Shown: positions 1-12,700, counted from the stretch's first letter. The stretch is DNA of 64,000 nucleotides from Monosporascus cannonballus (GCA_004154925.1 QJNS01000307.1:18643-82642); one strand, 5' to 3'. Notes: generated by a model not told the origin, from the sequence alone. Translations and numbers: made by a program.

Positions 1-371
1 CTTTCGAGTATATTACCCGCATTTGGCTAATAAAAAAAATATTTTGGGGCTTGTTACGGGCGATTTTAAACTCTGTATATTATTATTTTGGCTTATAAAA
101 TCATGTTATTATCGTACTGGCCCGGGGAGGTTAAAGGTTATAGTATGTATTAAATAGGATTTTGGGCTATTTTTTTATTATAATAATTTTTATTTTATAT
201 TAATTAAAATCATCATTATATCAAAAAATAAAAATTGCATTTTTGCATTAAATTATATAGGTTAAATGCTAAGAATTTCGTAATTAATATATATTGCCAA
301 AGTTAATAATAATAAGTTTTGGGGATTTATATAAGAATGCACTAAACGGAACGAAAAAATCATAATTTACC
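1..371. other. AT-rich DNA without recognisable gene
   Basis: No reading frame, repeat or RNA gene can be supported here. The sequence has the same TA-rich, stop-dense texture as the degraded transposons to the right, so it is probably older transposon debris, but no protein motif is readable on either strand. Confidence 0.5.
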
Positions 372-537
372 ATCAGGCCCTATTTTAGAAGTTTTATTGT
401 TTTTGTAGGTATTATTCTTAAAAGAGTTTAGTTAATATATTGGACCCCTGACAGATACTTCTTAATTAAAAGCTATAGCTGTGGCTACGACTGCTGCGTC
501 TGCGGCGCAGCCACAATCTCCAAAATGGGGTCCTGAT
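372..537. mobile_element. MITE-like terminal-inverted-repeat element, copy 1
   Basis: This 166-bp segment begins ATCAGG and ends CCTGAT. About 20 bases at each end form an imperfect inverted repeat: the left end reads ATCAGGCCCTATTTTAGA and the reverse complement of the right end reads ATCAGGACCCCATTTTGG. The centre is unusually GC-rich and palindromic, with TGTGGCT (480-486) paired to AGCCACA (509-515) around a GCTGCG/CGCAGC stem. A second copy lies at 54740-54876, with the same ends and a similar GCTGC...GCAGC core. There is no coding capacity, so any mobility would need a transposase from elsewhere. Superfamily and target-site duplication are not resolved. It ends 11 bases before the left LTR of element E. 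Confidence 0.6.
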
Positions 538-548
538 CAAGATAAGGT

Positions 549-680
549 AATAAATGTATTAGGTTATTTCCATCTAGCGTTTCCCATTAGCTGCCAGACG
601 GTGGATTTATATTAGTAAATAAGTCGGTAGTTAATCGGTAATTAATTAATTATTAATCTTATTCTTATAAGGGCTATATT
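549..680 (-). repeat. Element E left LTR (3' LTR in element orientation)
   Basis: 132 bp that align without gaps to 7763-7894. Apart from one A/C difference all mismatches I see are transitions, and most are A or T here against G or C in the right copy, so this copy is the more heavily mutated. Only the alignable core is given. Confidence 0.65.
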
Positions 681-850
681 TTTATAATTACTTCCGGTTT
701 TTAAATTATTAATTCTTAATAATAATATTATTAATTTGATATAACGCGTTTTATAAATCTAGTTACGTATATTTGCCGAGAATTTATTATTATATTATGT
801 TATAAGCAATTACCGTAATAATTAATACGTATTATATTACGTAATTAATT

Positions 851-1051
851 ATGTTCCGCCGAATTTCCTATTATAACCTGTTTCTTAACCCCATTTTATT
901 TACCTTTTTTTCTTTTTTTACGCTTATATTTATATATTTTTTGCGTACGTATTCCGTTCGGTCTTTCGTTCTTTTATTCTTATTTCGCATTTTTTATTTA
1001 TTCTGCGTATTATCTCCGTTCGTTATGGTTTTTTTTCGTAAGAAATTTTAA
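851..1051 (+). other. Unsupported 66-codon open stretch inside element E
   Basis: An open frame beginning MFRRISYYN and rich in Phe, Leu and Ser, on the strand opposite to pol near the 3' LTR of E. That position parallels the antisense zinc-cluster frame of elements A, B and F. However, it has a single cysteine, no zinc-cluster spacing and no homologue in the window. The Phe/Leu richness is what RIP produces from Ser/Pro codons. I do not think it is a functional gene; it is listed only because of its position. Confidence 0.15.
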
Positions 1052-4000
1052 GAAAAATAATATTTTAATATTAATCACGATTAAGTTTTTTAAAAGCCAT
1101 TTTTTCGACGCCAACGGTAAAATAAATATTAGTTGTATTACAGGTGATAATAAACTATATTATATTTACGTAACATAACGTTATTTCGATTACCGTATAA
1201 GTTACGTTTAAATTTCGGGCACTTTAAATTATATAATAATTAATTAATATTATAATATGTTTCGCGTAATAAAAATTATTGTTAATATTATTAATATTAT
1301 TATTTTGTTTCTATTTAAATTTCGTTCGTCCTTAAAAATATAGTCCAAACGATTTTTTAATTCGGTACCGATAACTAGGAATTAATCGACGATTTGGAAA
1401 AAGTTCGTATTACGGGTACTTAATATAAACGTTCCGACGTAATTTCGATCGGTCGTCGATTCGACGTTTTTCGTAAGGCCGAGTTCGCCCTTAATGCGGT
1501 GATTATTAAAAAATATTATTTTTTTAATATAACGAAAATCGATTTCCAATTATCCGTTATAATTATAAAGGTCCAATTTTAATACTGTTTTGTAAGTTTA
1601 CAAACTTAAGTCCTTTTTATAAGTATTACGATTTTTTTTCTTATTATTTTACGATTAATTTTTGATTAAACGTAATTTCAAAGTACCTTTATAAATAAAC
1701 CGATTTTTAAAAGCCGTTATCCTGTTACGTTCTTTATTTACAAATATTTTCTGCCCGTTTTCCGATATTTTAACGAAATTTTGATATTTATTAATAACTA
1801 TAATTAAAATATAGTTTGGTTTGGCGAAATTATTACCAAACTTAGATATATTAAATGTTTTAAGAACGGCGCCTTATTTCCGATTAATGACAAATTATAT
1901 TCCGGTTATTTAGGCCTTACCTTTCGTAAAAAGTAAAGCGTTTTTAAATTTTTTCCGGGTTTTACGACTAATAAATTTAATAGACATACCCGTCTTTTGT
2001 TATCGTATATTTTCTCATTACTTCCCGATATTTTTATTCTAATTTCCCTAATATATTTATTAAGGGCTAATTAACGTAAAGCATAATACTTAAACGCGAA
2101 ATCTTATTTTCGAAATAAAAATTCGATTTTTTTTACGTCGCCTATAGGTTTCCGACCGGTATATAATAAGGTAATTATTCGCCAAAAACTTAAAAACAAT
2201 TATATAATTAAATAATATTTTAATATTAATATTTTAATTTGGTTTAAAATTATTTTTTGTAATTTTTGTAATTATTAAATAATTAATTTCTGATGGAGTT
2301 ATTATTACCTTATAATCTTTAGGTCGTTTTATTTCTTATATACGTATTTAATTTTCTTTTCGTAACGTTATAATATCTTAAGTACGTATTTAAAATACCT
2401 TCAAAGCTTTTATATATTGTATTTAATAAACTAACTTTTTTATTTAATTAAATATTTGCGTTACCTCCGGTTATTTCGATAACGGATAATATTCTTTGTT
2501 ATTTATTTTTTTATTTCTTTATTAAATCCGGTAACGCCATTTAAACGCCGCCCGGTTTTGATTATATTATAATTTTTTTAAAAAAATATGAAAAATGTAT
2601 TATATATCCGTTAATATTTGATAAAAATTTATTTTATACCTTTAGAATCTTATTCGTTCCTTAATTACAACTCGGATATAAATAAGTACGGATTTTTTAT
2701 TTTTAAACTTAAAATCTTTGGTTAATAAATTTACTTGTTGCTTTAATTAGAATTTTATGGGCATATAACGTTAATCATAATATTTTTTTAGGTTACCGTT
2801 AGTTTTTCCTAATATTCGTATATTATTTAACGAATAACCGCCACTTTTTCGAAACGTTCCTTAATTCCTTATATTTATCCCTTAAACCTTTATAAAAGGT
2901 ATATTATTATCTTTAAATAATATTTATATAAGGTTTCGAACCAAAACCGGCCGATAAATACGTTTTATATATTATTATATGCAAATTCCGCATTTTATAA
3001 TAATTTTGTCCAATTATTTTGATATTTATTAACGTAATTACGGGAGTAATATTTTAAAACTTAATAAATACGTTCCGTTTGCTTATTGGTTTAGGAATAA
3101 TAAATGGTCGATATTTGCCGCTTTATTTTTCGTTTTTTGTAAAATTTTTCTTAAAATTAATTCGTTAATAACTTAGTTTTATTGTTAATAATTCCAATTA
3201 ATATATCGAATTTGCATTTTATCTTATCGTAAAATAATTAGGTTAATTCGGTTACGATTAAGGTTTTAATTATAAAGATAAATAATTTTAATTTCGTAAA
3301 ACGATAGACGATTACCAAAATTAGGTTATATTTTAACTCGTTTAAACCTTGGTTTTTGAGAAATCCCGTAATAAATTTAACGAAATTTCTTAAAAAGGTT
3401 ATTTAAGTAATAAGAAAGGCTATAATTATTAATATAGTTTATGTCGTAACTTTATTATGCCGTAATAGTTTGGATATTATTTAATATATTTTCGGATATC
3501 GTTCGCCGTATTTTCCCAATAAAACTTTTTGGTTATTAATTTTAACATACGGATATATTTTATATACCTTATTATTAAATTATTATAATATTAATTAATT
3601 AGTTATTTTCGTAAAACGCCATATAAGAAGATTACGAATTTATCCCGATAATATAAAACCTTGTTTAGGTCCAAAAAATATCTTTTTTTATTCCCATTTG
3701 GCACTTAATTATTTATATTAATTTTATAATATTTAAATCTTTAATTTGCAAGTTTCGAACTTAATCATAAGATTGTTAAAAAGCTTTCGGCTATAATACC
3801 GTTTCGTTTTTAATTAGCTTTTTCGTAAAAAAACGTAAAACGTACTAATTATAAATAATAACTTTAATATTAGTTTTGTCCTTTTTAAACTGTTTGGAAT
3901 TTAATTACAATACGGTTGTAATTTACGGTTGTTATTATTTAACCGTTTATTATATTACTATTATAATTCGTATTTATATTGTTATTTACAAACGATAAGT

Positions 4001-4849
4001 TTATCAAATATATAATTCCTTATTTTCCTTTTTTTTCGAAAATTTCTTATAATTATATAATAAAAACCTTTGGCTTGTTTTACGCAGATAATAATTATTT
4101 AAATTTCCGTTACTTAAAATTTGTTTAGGAATTTTATAACGAACAAATTTTGCGTTATTTTTATAAAACTTTTTACCTTCTTATAATATTCTAAATCGTA
4201 TTATATATCTGCAACCGTTTTCCGTACGTTTTCCGGCATATTATTTGTAAATCCGAATTTTTTGGATAACGTAAGGATTACGTCTTTATACGCGATTTTT
4301 CCTAATATATAATTCGGGCGCCTGGATAATTTATTTGCCGGGTTAATGGCGCCCGGTCGGTATTAGATCTTAAAATCAAATTGCGTTTAATAATAAACTT
4401 ATTAAGTTAACCTCTTTTTAAGGTTACGCGCCGGCGCCTTTATTATATTTTTAACGCCATATAATCGGTAAATATTAAAAAACCTTTTTCCGTACTTTTA
4501 AGGTATTACCATTAATATTTTAAACCTTTTATAATCGTTAATAATTTTTGTTATTTTACAACTTATTACTTTTTGGTTGGATTTAATGTTCGCAATTAAT
4601 ATATAATAATTAGGTATTAATATTTTCCGTATTTTTGTAAAAATATCCTTAATATAATTTTTACCAAAACGTTTATTCGAACTTTGGTATTTTTGGTATT
4701 ATTTTAATATCGGAAAATAATTACCGATTAAAAAGTATTTTTTTTAAGTTTCGGAACGCTTTTTTTAGCTTTTTCGGGCCATTGGAATTTTATTATTTTA
4801 TTTTTACTTTACGCCCTCTTTAAAAAGTTAGTAATAAATTTGGTAATAT

Positions 4850-5480
4850 GAAAATAATAAGTAATAAATTTCTGATAAAAATTTATAAATCCTAAAAATA
4901 TTTAAATATTATAAATTAATATTGGTTTTGGCGATATTTCGATAATATCGACCGGTTAGCGGTTTATTTCTAAATTTTTATTATTAATTATAAAATTTAA
5001 AAACTTTAATTGTTTTTCAAGAAATTCGTATTTGGACGTTTTAGTAAATAATTAATATTATAATTGTTATTCGTAAATTAATTGAAAATATTTTGCATAT
5101 TTTCTTTCGTTATCCAAATAAATAATTATATTATTTAAATATATTATATATATATAATTAATTAATCCAGTTAATATTTTATGTATATATGTATAAAACG
5201 TAATTAACGTATTAATAAGGCCAAATAGCATAATTATATATTTAAATTACCCGAACCGTATTTGAAAAATGGTTTTTTATTAATTGCTTTTTTAATCTTA
5301 ATATGGTAATAAATATTTTGAAATTTAATTTTCGAAAATACTTTAATTAACCTGAAACAATTTAATACTTTTAAAATTAAAATAAGGGGTATTGGTTTTT
5401 TATCGTTATTTAATTTAACCCCTTATATTTGACTTATAGTCGGAAATTACCGTTTTTCTTAAGCATGAATAATATTAGTA
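4850..5480 (-). pseudogene. Reverse transcriptase of element E (RIP-inactivated)
   Basis: The minus-strand translation shows the Gypsy RT in order. First comes KKNGNFRL followed by a degraded DYRGLN-like YKGLN and the ITIKNQYPL block (about 5370-5480). Next is FKYIIMLFGL, matching the FEYLVMPFGL block, near 5230. The catalytic YxDD box appears as YLNN at 5130-5141. The connection motif is readable as FLGFINFYQKFI near 4850-4890. Both catalytic aspartates are changed to asparagine, the change expected from G-to-A mutation, so the enzyme would be dead even without the many stops. The sequence VDIIEISPKP upstream of FLGF corresponds to the usual thumb/connection linker. Confidence 0.85.
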
Positions 5481-7762
5481 TTTTTATATCCATTTTCGAA
5501 TAACGTATTTGGCTTACCTTTAGGTTTTTTCGGATATATTTTTCGAATATTTTTTTAAGTTTTCGAAATAAGGTAAATTAGGCAGAATAAGGGCGTTTTC
5601 TTTAAGATCAAATTTATTACATATTTTATTTTTAATAATTAAAGTATTTTTTATTGCTTTTTCGGAATATATTCGCCGGAAATTTTTTAAGTATATAAAA
5701 AAGTTAATTATCTCCTGTTTTTGTTATTTTCCGAATTCCGGGATCTTTAACTTTTCGGTTAAGTTATTAAATTAACAATATAAATTTATATATCGGAAAA
5801 CATTAAATTTGAAAATTTTTGCCCGTTAACCTTTCATAATAGTCCATATAACTATTAATATATAGCCATATTTAATAAGATACTTAATTTGCTTATTTCT
5901 AATTTAAATAACAGAAAATTGGACGTTTTCAGGTTACGGCGTATTACAAAATAAATTTACTTAAATTTTCGTTCGTTCCCGTTATTATTTATTATGTTCA
6001 TAAAAATTTCATAAGCCCTATAATATTTGATATACGTATCGTTAACGCCGATAAGGCCCGGAATATTTACGGAAATTAATTAAAGGTTAAATTTTTTTTC
6101 GCTAATTTTCTGCTTATAATATTTACTTATATTCCGGTATTTATATTTATTTATATTATTACAGCTCCCGTAATTCTTTTAATAAATGTTTTCTTTTTAA
6201 AAGGTGGCTTTATTTTAACTGTCCTGCTATTATTAGCCGAAATAAACTGAACGTTTACGCTTATTCCGGTTCGTTTTTTAGGTTTATATCTAAAAATTAA
6301 TTTAATTTATTATTATATATTATTACGTTTTATGCGGCCTTTGGAAGTTAATTTCCGTATAACCGGAATAAGAAAATTTTCGTATCCTTGTTAGGTTTAT
6401 AATTTACGTTTTTGTAATATAGCTTTTTATAATTATAATACTTAAATAGGCCCTTATAAAAATTAAGGGTATTAAATTATATGGATTTATTCCGATCGTA
6501 ATTAAATCGGTAATTATTTACTTTTCAAATATAAAAACGCTTACGGTCCCTATTATTCTTATATAACACCTTTAATTTGCTTTTAAGATTTTTTTTCCCG
6601 AAAGCGTTAAAATAAAATTATTTATCCTTATTAATATTTTTAGCAGAAAATAATCGGTTTTCTTTCGCCTTTTTCTAAATATCCTAATAACGTTTTGCCT
6701 TATTTGCTATATTATTAATTCGTTCCAGCTTAATATATTTTTGTAATAAGGTATTTCTCAATTTTAATATTAATTTATAAAAATAAATAAAAATAAAACG
6801 CTTATTATTCCGATTATTTTCGGGATTGAAGGCGTTCGTAAACTTTGTTTTATAAATTAGGAATTTTTTAAAATATAAAAATTTAATAATAATTAATCGG
6901 ATCGCTATTATAATTCCATAAATTATTCCTTATATTCCTTATCGGAAAAGCTAGGATTTACGTAATTTTCCCTAATAAAAATTTATAAATCTTTTATTTT
7001 TAATTTTTTTTCGTAATTAAAATAAGTAAATATAATGCGATATAATCGTTAAATATTCGTAATAAAAACATTTATATAACTTATGGCCTATTAAATATAA
7101 ATAAAGGTATTTCACTTTGGCCTTTCGGTATAACCTTCCGTAATAATTTTTATTTAATTTTCTTTTTTTTAATTAACATATAATCGGAAAATATCGAGTA
7201 ATTATAATATAATATTAGTTTATCGCCTTTAGGCTTTTATAATAATATCGTAATTAATTTATAAAAATTTAAATTATTAACTTATATTAATATTTATTAT
7301 TCGGCCAATTATTAAAATTATTCCGAATATTATTTATTTTGTTAACAGATAATTTCCAAAATCTAATTATTGTTAAAAAGCATAATTTTTTTTTGCTTTA
7401 AATTCCGGGACGCGGTCGTTATATTACGCCCGTTTTCTAACCGTTTAACTAACGGTTATCTAGACGTATCCTTATTATATATATAAGGTAACTCGGGATC
7501 CCGGGGACCATGGTTATTTATCCGTTAAAAATTTGTTATAAGTTTTTTCGTCTATTCCCGTACCGTAATCGATCGTTCGTCGGTTGGGTTCCGATCGGCG
7601 GTTTTTTCAATTAATAACTTAAATTCGTTTTGTAATCGGCGAACTTTACTTTTAATAATTATCGCGTTATTTTTTATGGTAAAAATGGAAAAATTATAAA
7701 ATAATTAATAATTATAAGCTAGGTAAAATAATCTCCGATTAATCGCAAAATATACTTTAAGA

Positions 7763-7894
7763 AATAAATATATTAGGTTATTTCTATCTGGCATTTCCTA
7801 TTAGCTGCCAGATAATAGATTTATATTAGTAAATAGGTCGGTGGCTAATCGGTAGCTGGTTCGCTACCAGCCTTATCCTTATAGGGGCTATATT
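7763..7894 (-). repeat. Element E right LTR (5' LTR in element orientation)
   Basis: Gap-free partner of 549-680 but clearly richer in G and C. It keeps a small palindrome, GCTGGT TCGCT ACCAGC, that has decayed to all A/T in the left copy. Confidence 0.65.
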
Positions 7895-8480
7895 CTCACA
7901 TTTATCTTAATTATTAGTACGATGTTATTTACTACATTCATTACCTATGTCTGTATTAAGTTGTTTTAATTACTTCTTTATATTTTTTTCAAATAAATAT
8001 ACTTTCGAATATTAATTTTAGGAATTTAACTATACGATAAAATTTAGAAATAATAAAACTTACAATTAATTTAAGATTTAAGAAATTACGTTTTAAACGT
8101 TTTTTTATTATATTTAATATTAACGTGAATTTTAAAATCGGGTTATACTTACGTTAGCTAATATTTTGAATATGTATTAATATGTTTTTACTTTCAATTT
8201 CTATTTTCCTTTTTTATTTTAACATTGCTAACTTTAAAATACGTTTTTATATATTTTAAAAATTGTTAAGTTTTTTCTGAAAAATAAAATTAATAGATCT
8301 ATTAATCGGATTACGTATATTATTATTATTCTGTAATGTTCGATTAAATTTGAACTTAATTATATTATATAATTATATTTTACGGATTTTGGTAATACAG
8401 GCGCATAGTAAACCTGGTAATGTTATGAAAACTGGTGTTTTCGTCTTAAAGAGACTTTTTTAAAGTCTAATATAGGTGCA
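7895..8480. other. AT-rich spacer, no gene seen
   Basis: No coding frame or repeat can be supported up to about 8390. From about 8400 the base composition becomes less AT-rich and leads into the LTR-like repeats described next. Confidence 0.4.
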
Positions 8481-8801
8481 GAATCGCTAAACTCCGGCTA
8501 AGGGCTTGTACCTCTTTTACTTTATTTAGGTAATTTAGATAATTTGTTTAGATTGGATAAATTATATAAGTTTACGATATAATTACGAAAAAAAGAAATA
8601 TATAATTGTTCTAAAAACACAGATTCCCGTTTCGAAAAGTTATATTTTTAAAAACTAGCGCGGGCCTGTTACAGCTAAACCTCGGAAAAGAAAGTTCGAT
8701 TTATTAAGGTAATTTACTTGATTTAGATAATAGAAGTAATTTGGGACCAAATTATGTAAATTATGTGTAAATATGACACACTTATTCAATAAGTAAAATA
8801 T
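8481..8801. repeat. LTR-like repeat fragments, two copies flanking element A on the left
   Basis: Two diverged copies of one sequence lie at about 8481-8625 and 8665-8765, and a third at 15316-15470 just right of element A. Shared strings include GTTAC(A/G)G(C/T)TAAACC and AAGTTTACGATAT. The opening resembles an LTR end (TGTTACGGCTAAAC). They probably derive from the LTR of another retrotransposon into which element A inserted. No matching coding region can be assigned to them. Confidence 0.45.
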
Positions 8802-9155
8802 TGTGACGGCTAGGGGGTTTAACCAATTATTAAACCTTAGTCGTACGAGTTTATGTTGGCAGAAGTATCGTGGGATTCTGAACAATGGATATAGTAACGT
8901 GTTACGTCTCGTAATACCAAGGGTACCTTAGGTAACGAAATATTATTGTAAGTTAAAGCTATCTAAACTATGGAAATAATAAACGTATATATCTTGATCC
9001 GGCTTACTGGCTTACTACCAGTAAGTTAGTAATCCGGCTTATTGGCTTACTACCAATAAGTTGGTAATTCGTTACGTAACCTGCTTTACCGCCTATTCGT
9101 GGTTAAGTTGTGGCAGACTGTTTTTTTGGAAACCGTAGCTCGTTAGGCCATAATA
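8802..9155 (-). repeat. Element A 3' LTR with tandem 35-bp hairpin units
   Basis: The plus strand begins TGTGACGGCTAGG and ends GCCATAATA, aligning with both LTRs of B. It contains two 35-bp tandem units (8999-9033 and 9034-9068). Each can fold through an 8-bp stem: CTTACTGG/CCAGTAAG at 9003-9010 and 9018-9025, and CTTATTGG/CCAATAAG at 9038-9045 and 9053-9060. The LTRs of B lack these units; that of F has degraded versions. Confidence 0.85.
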
Positions 9156-9185
9156 CGATTTTCTTTTTTTATAAATCTTGCCCTT
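9156..9185 (-). other. Polypurine tract of element A
   Basis: Directly inside the 3' LTR the minus strand is purine-rich (AAAGAAAATCG next to the LTR), in the position of the plus-strand primer of LTR retrotransposons. The same place in B reads GGGAGAAAGGAAATCG and in F GGAAGGAAAATCG. Confidence 0.6.
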
Positions 9186-9226
9186 AAAATTTCCTTTTTT
9201 TGGTAAATTTTCCGCCTTTATTTAAT

Positions 9227-9797
9227 ATGTTTTCCGGTATATTTAAGCGTCGTTTTCGCAAATCTGAATAACGATTTGCCTTGGTTAATTTAATTAAATT
9301 TGAAGGTTTTAACTCGATATTTTATATTTTTGTTCCGCTTGGCAGCTTAGTTACCAAATAATAAACGGGGTTTTTCGTTAAGGAATATGCCCGCCGAAGC
9401 CACCCGTACGACGGGACGGGAATCCCTCTTTTTATAAATAATGGTTATATCGCAAAATTAAAAATAAAAAATAAAAAATAAAAAGCTGGAAGCCGAAAAA
9501 TCCTTGTCCGAAGCTTTTACGTGTCTTTTTCGTATACGTCGTTAACGCCAATACCACCAGTCCCAAGGTACAAAATTTATTAATCGTATTTTTTAATCCT
9601 TAAACGATTCCAACGACTTTGCCCATTTAAAATTAAAATTTGTAATCGAGATACAGGTTTCGGGTAAGGTAAACGTTATTAATTAAAACGTAGTAAACCA
9701 AAGATTTCCTTTCTTAAATCTCGTGAATTAAAATACCATTATTTCGGATAATTCCGTCGTTGTTAGTAAAATTTTTTTAATAGGCGTTAAACGCTAA
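9227..9797 (+). pseudogene. Antisense zinc-cluster ORF of element A (broken)
   Basis: Lies between the 3' LTR and the end of pol, on the strand opposite to pol. It starts at an ATG (MFSGIFKRRFRKSE) aligned with the starts in B and F, and stops at TAA 9795-9797 after FLIGVKR. About 90-130 bases further in, six positions match CX2CX6CX8CX2CX6C; some cysteines read as Tyr, and a one-base loss in a T-run plus another small deletion break the frame. It ends with CDG-like YDGTGIPL. A charged stretch, KKLEAEKSLSEAF...FRIRR, follows. Known: this spacing is that of fungal Zn2Cys6 DNA-binding clusters. Inferred: a nucleic-acid-binding protein carried by the element. Its 3' end overlaps pol by 35 bp. 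Function unknown. Confidence 0.7.
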
Positions 9798-12700
9798 TAA
9801 GATTTTTGGCGGGTTCCTAGGTATTTTCGGAATCCGGGTACTTTTCCCACTTAATTAAGTACTAGGTAAATCCATTTTTCTTTCTTATATCGAATTTTTT
9901 TTTATTCCGTATACTTATTCGTTTTTTATTTCCATATCGTCTTATACCGTACGTATTTTGATTATATCTGCTGTTAATTCGAATAAGGAGATATGAAAAA
10001 TTGTATAAAATTTAACCTTTAGCAAAAGTTCCAGCTGGTAATTGTTTTCTAAGATTTTCTTAGCAATTTTGTATGGACCGATATACTTAAAATCGAGTTT
10101 TTTATTAGGTCGTTTCGTTTAAATATTTTTGGTAACGAAGAAAACCATTTTCCCCTTTTCGAAAGTTAATCCTTTTAACCTTTTCTGGTTATAATATTTA
10201 TTTATTTAATTTTGTACAAATTCTAGTTCTATTTTTATCTTTTAATGCAATTATCGTAATTATTTCGGCGTAAGAATTATTTTAATATTGATTAAACCGT
10301 TATTAAGTACTTTTTTATAAACTTTTAAAGTAAAACCAAAATTCGCATTCGTAAGTATTATCTTGATGCTTTCGTAATAACTGGTATTATAAATCAATTA
10401 TGCGATTAATAAAATTTTAATTTAAATACTTTAATCATAATTAATATAAGATTGTAAGTAAATTTCTTAAGTTTAATTCGTTCGTTTTATTTATCTATCC
10501 GTCTAAGGTTTAAATGCGCTAAATAACTTATAATTTAAGCCGATTTGTAATATCAGGCCTTGCTAAAACCTAAAAACATATATCGATCCTTTATCTAAAA
10601 TAATTTCTATTAATAATCCCTATATACTGAAAATATGTCTAAAAATTGTATGCTATTTATTCGGCGTTTATATCCTTATGATATTATAAAAAAAAGAAAA
10701 CTTTGTAAATTAATTAACAATTACCAAAATGCTATCATACTATATTCCTATAGCTACAATTTTTAAAATAAGAAATTTAATAATAAAATCGAATATAATT
10801 AAGTATTACGGTCGTTCTGCGACTAATAATAGCTGTAATTCTCCGTAGGGCTTATGTCGTGGAGCTTTTATTCTAACGCAAATATCGTATTGTTATATAA
10901 TTATCTGTACGGTTATTATTATTCTAAAAAAGGAATATATACGTTAAAGCCGTTTTAAAGTCTTGTAAATCCCTGCATGTCCATAAAATTAATGCTCGTA
11001 TATATCTCGTACTAAATCCTTCTGGTATTTTTCTAGAATTTGTATTTTGTCCGTTCTTTGGTTTTTTAGAAAACCGTCGTTATACTATTAGATTTTCTAA
11101 TACATATCGAAAGTTACTGCCCAAATTATCGCAATTTATCGCGGACGTAAATATTTTTTATAGTAATATCAAAAATTATATAACTAACCTTAACCAATTT
11201 CTTTTCGAAATTTGGCTGCTTACTTAAAGTATCAGCTCTGCCGTTTTCTGAACACTTTTTATAAATAATAACGAAATCAAAGTTCACCAATTTTTCCGCA
11301 TAACGAAATTATCGTTCTGTAAATTCCCTGGTCGTAATAAATCGGGTAAAATTTTAATAATCCGAGTAAACTTTAACCTAATACAAACTTTTCTTTAGGA
11401 AGCATGTAAACTTTCAAAAAACCATAATAATAACTATAACTTCCTTATCTGGAATACCGTAATTAAATTCGGTTATTTTTTACTTGTGTACAAAATATAA
11501 TAAGGTATAATGTACCTAAATTATTTCGTTATCCGATTATTATGCCTTACGCGTAATCCGAAATATCAGTTTCTAATTTAACGGGGCGTACTAAATCGTA
11601 CATAATTAATACCGGTTCGCTAATAATCGTATCCTTAATGTTTTAAAACGCCTTTTTTATCTCGGGCGTCTATTTGAACTTTTTTGCCTTTTTCGTAAGG
11701 TTCGTTAAAGGTATAATTATTTTACTAAAATTTCGAATAAATTTCCTATAATAATTAGCGAATCCAAAAAATGCCTATACCTTTTTGACTGTAATTGGCA
11801 TCTACCATTTTATAACTACAGCGATTTTCTTTGGATCTATCTGGATATGTCCTAGGGTAATAATATATTTAAATATTCCTTTTCTTATGCGTAAAATTGA
11901 ATTTTTTCCGCGTTAATAAATCATTTTACGTTCTGCCAAACCTAAAAAACTTTATAAACGTATTTTATTTATATTTTTTCCTGATTTGAAAAAATAAAAA
12001 TATCATCAAGATAACAAACAACGAAAATGTCGAGGTATTCTCGTAATATATAATTTACCACCCGCTAGAAGGTTATTGGTACGTTTGTCAGTTTTATTAA
12101 TATAACTAAATACTTAAATAATCCGTATATTATTTTAAAAGCTATTTTTCATTTATATCTTTTTTAATTTTAATAAGGTTATATCCATTTCTGAGATCAA
12201 ATGCTATAAACCATTTAGCTTCGTAAAATCGGTTTTTTATTTCCGTAATTAAAGGTAATAATAATCGATTTTTAACAATAATATCGTTTAATTATCGATA
12301 ATTAACCACAAGTCGTAACTTCTTATTCTTTTTAGGTACGAAAAATATTAGATATCCTATTAATAATTTCAAAAATCGAATCCATCCTTTTTTAACCAAT
12401 TTTCTAGGTATTTTTTTTTAAAAAACGCGCAATTTATTTCCGTTAAAGTTATAAATAGGGTAAAACTTCGTCGAAAATATTTCCTCAAGGATTATTTTAT
12501 AATCTTATTCGTTATATTCCAATAACTTCGTATTAAATTCCTTCCTAAAAAGTTGCTTATATCGGTGGTATTATGGTAATACGTTTATCAAAGTTTCTAA
12601 TTTTTAGGGCTGTTATTTTAAATCGTTATTTAATTATTTTAATTTCGCTTTGATAATAATAATAATAATACGTCGTATTTTTCTTTGACACCTATTTTTT

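Larger units (their letters stand above)
549..7894 (-). mobile_element. Degenerate Ty3/Gypsy LTR retrotransposon, element E
   Basis: About 7.3 kb bounded by direct repeats at 549-680 and 7763-7894, with a minus-strand reverse transcriptase inside. Reading from right to left gives the usual gag, RT, RNase H, integrase order, although only the RT and its junction with RNase H can be read with assurance. Every frame is full of stops and frameshifts. The RT belongs to a different lineage from elements A, B and C. Gag, protease and integrase must lie in about 5500-7700 and 1000-4700, but RIP has erased their motifs. No target-site duplication was found, so the LTR ends may extend further than given. 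Confidence 0.75.

Noticed and set aside
851..1051. Possible small secreted protein (effector-like), hydrophobic N-terminus
   Set aside because: AT-rich fungal compartments can hold effector genes, but this frame is internal to element E, has one cysteine, no plausible signal-peptide cleavage site, and Phe/Leu content typical of RIP-altered Ser/Pro codons.
6060..6200. Zinc knuckle of element E on the minus strand
   Set aside because: One Cys codon is seen, but the second required position reads ATA, which cannot derive from TGT/TGC by a single RIP transition.
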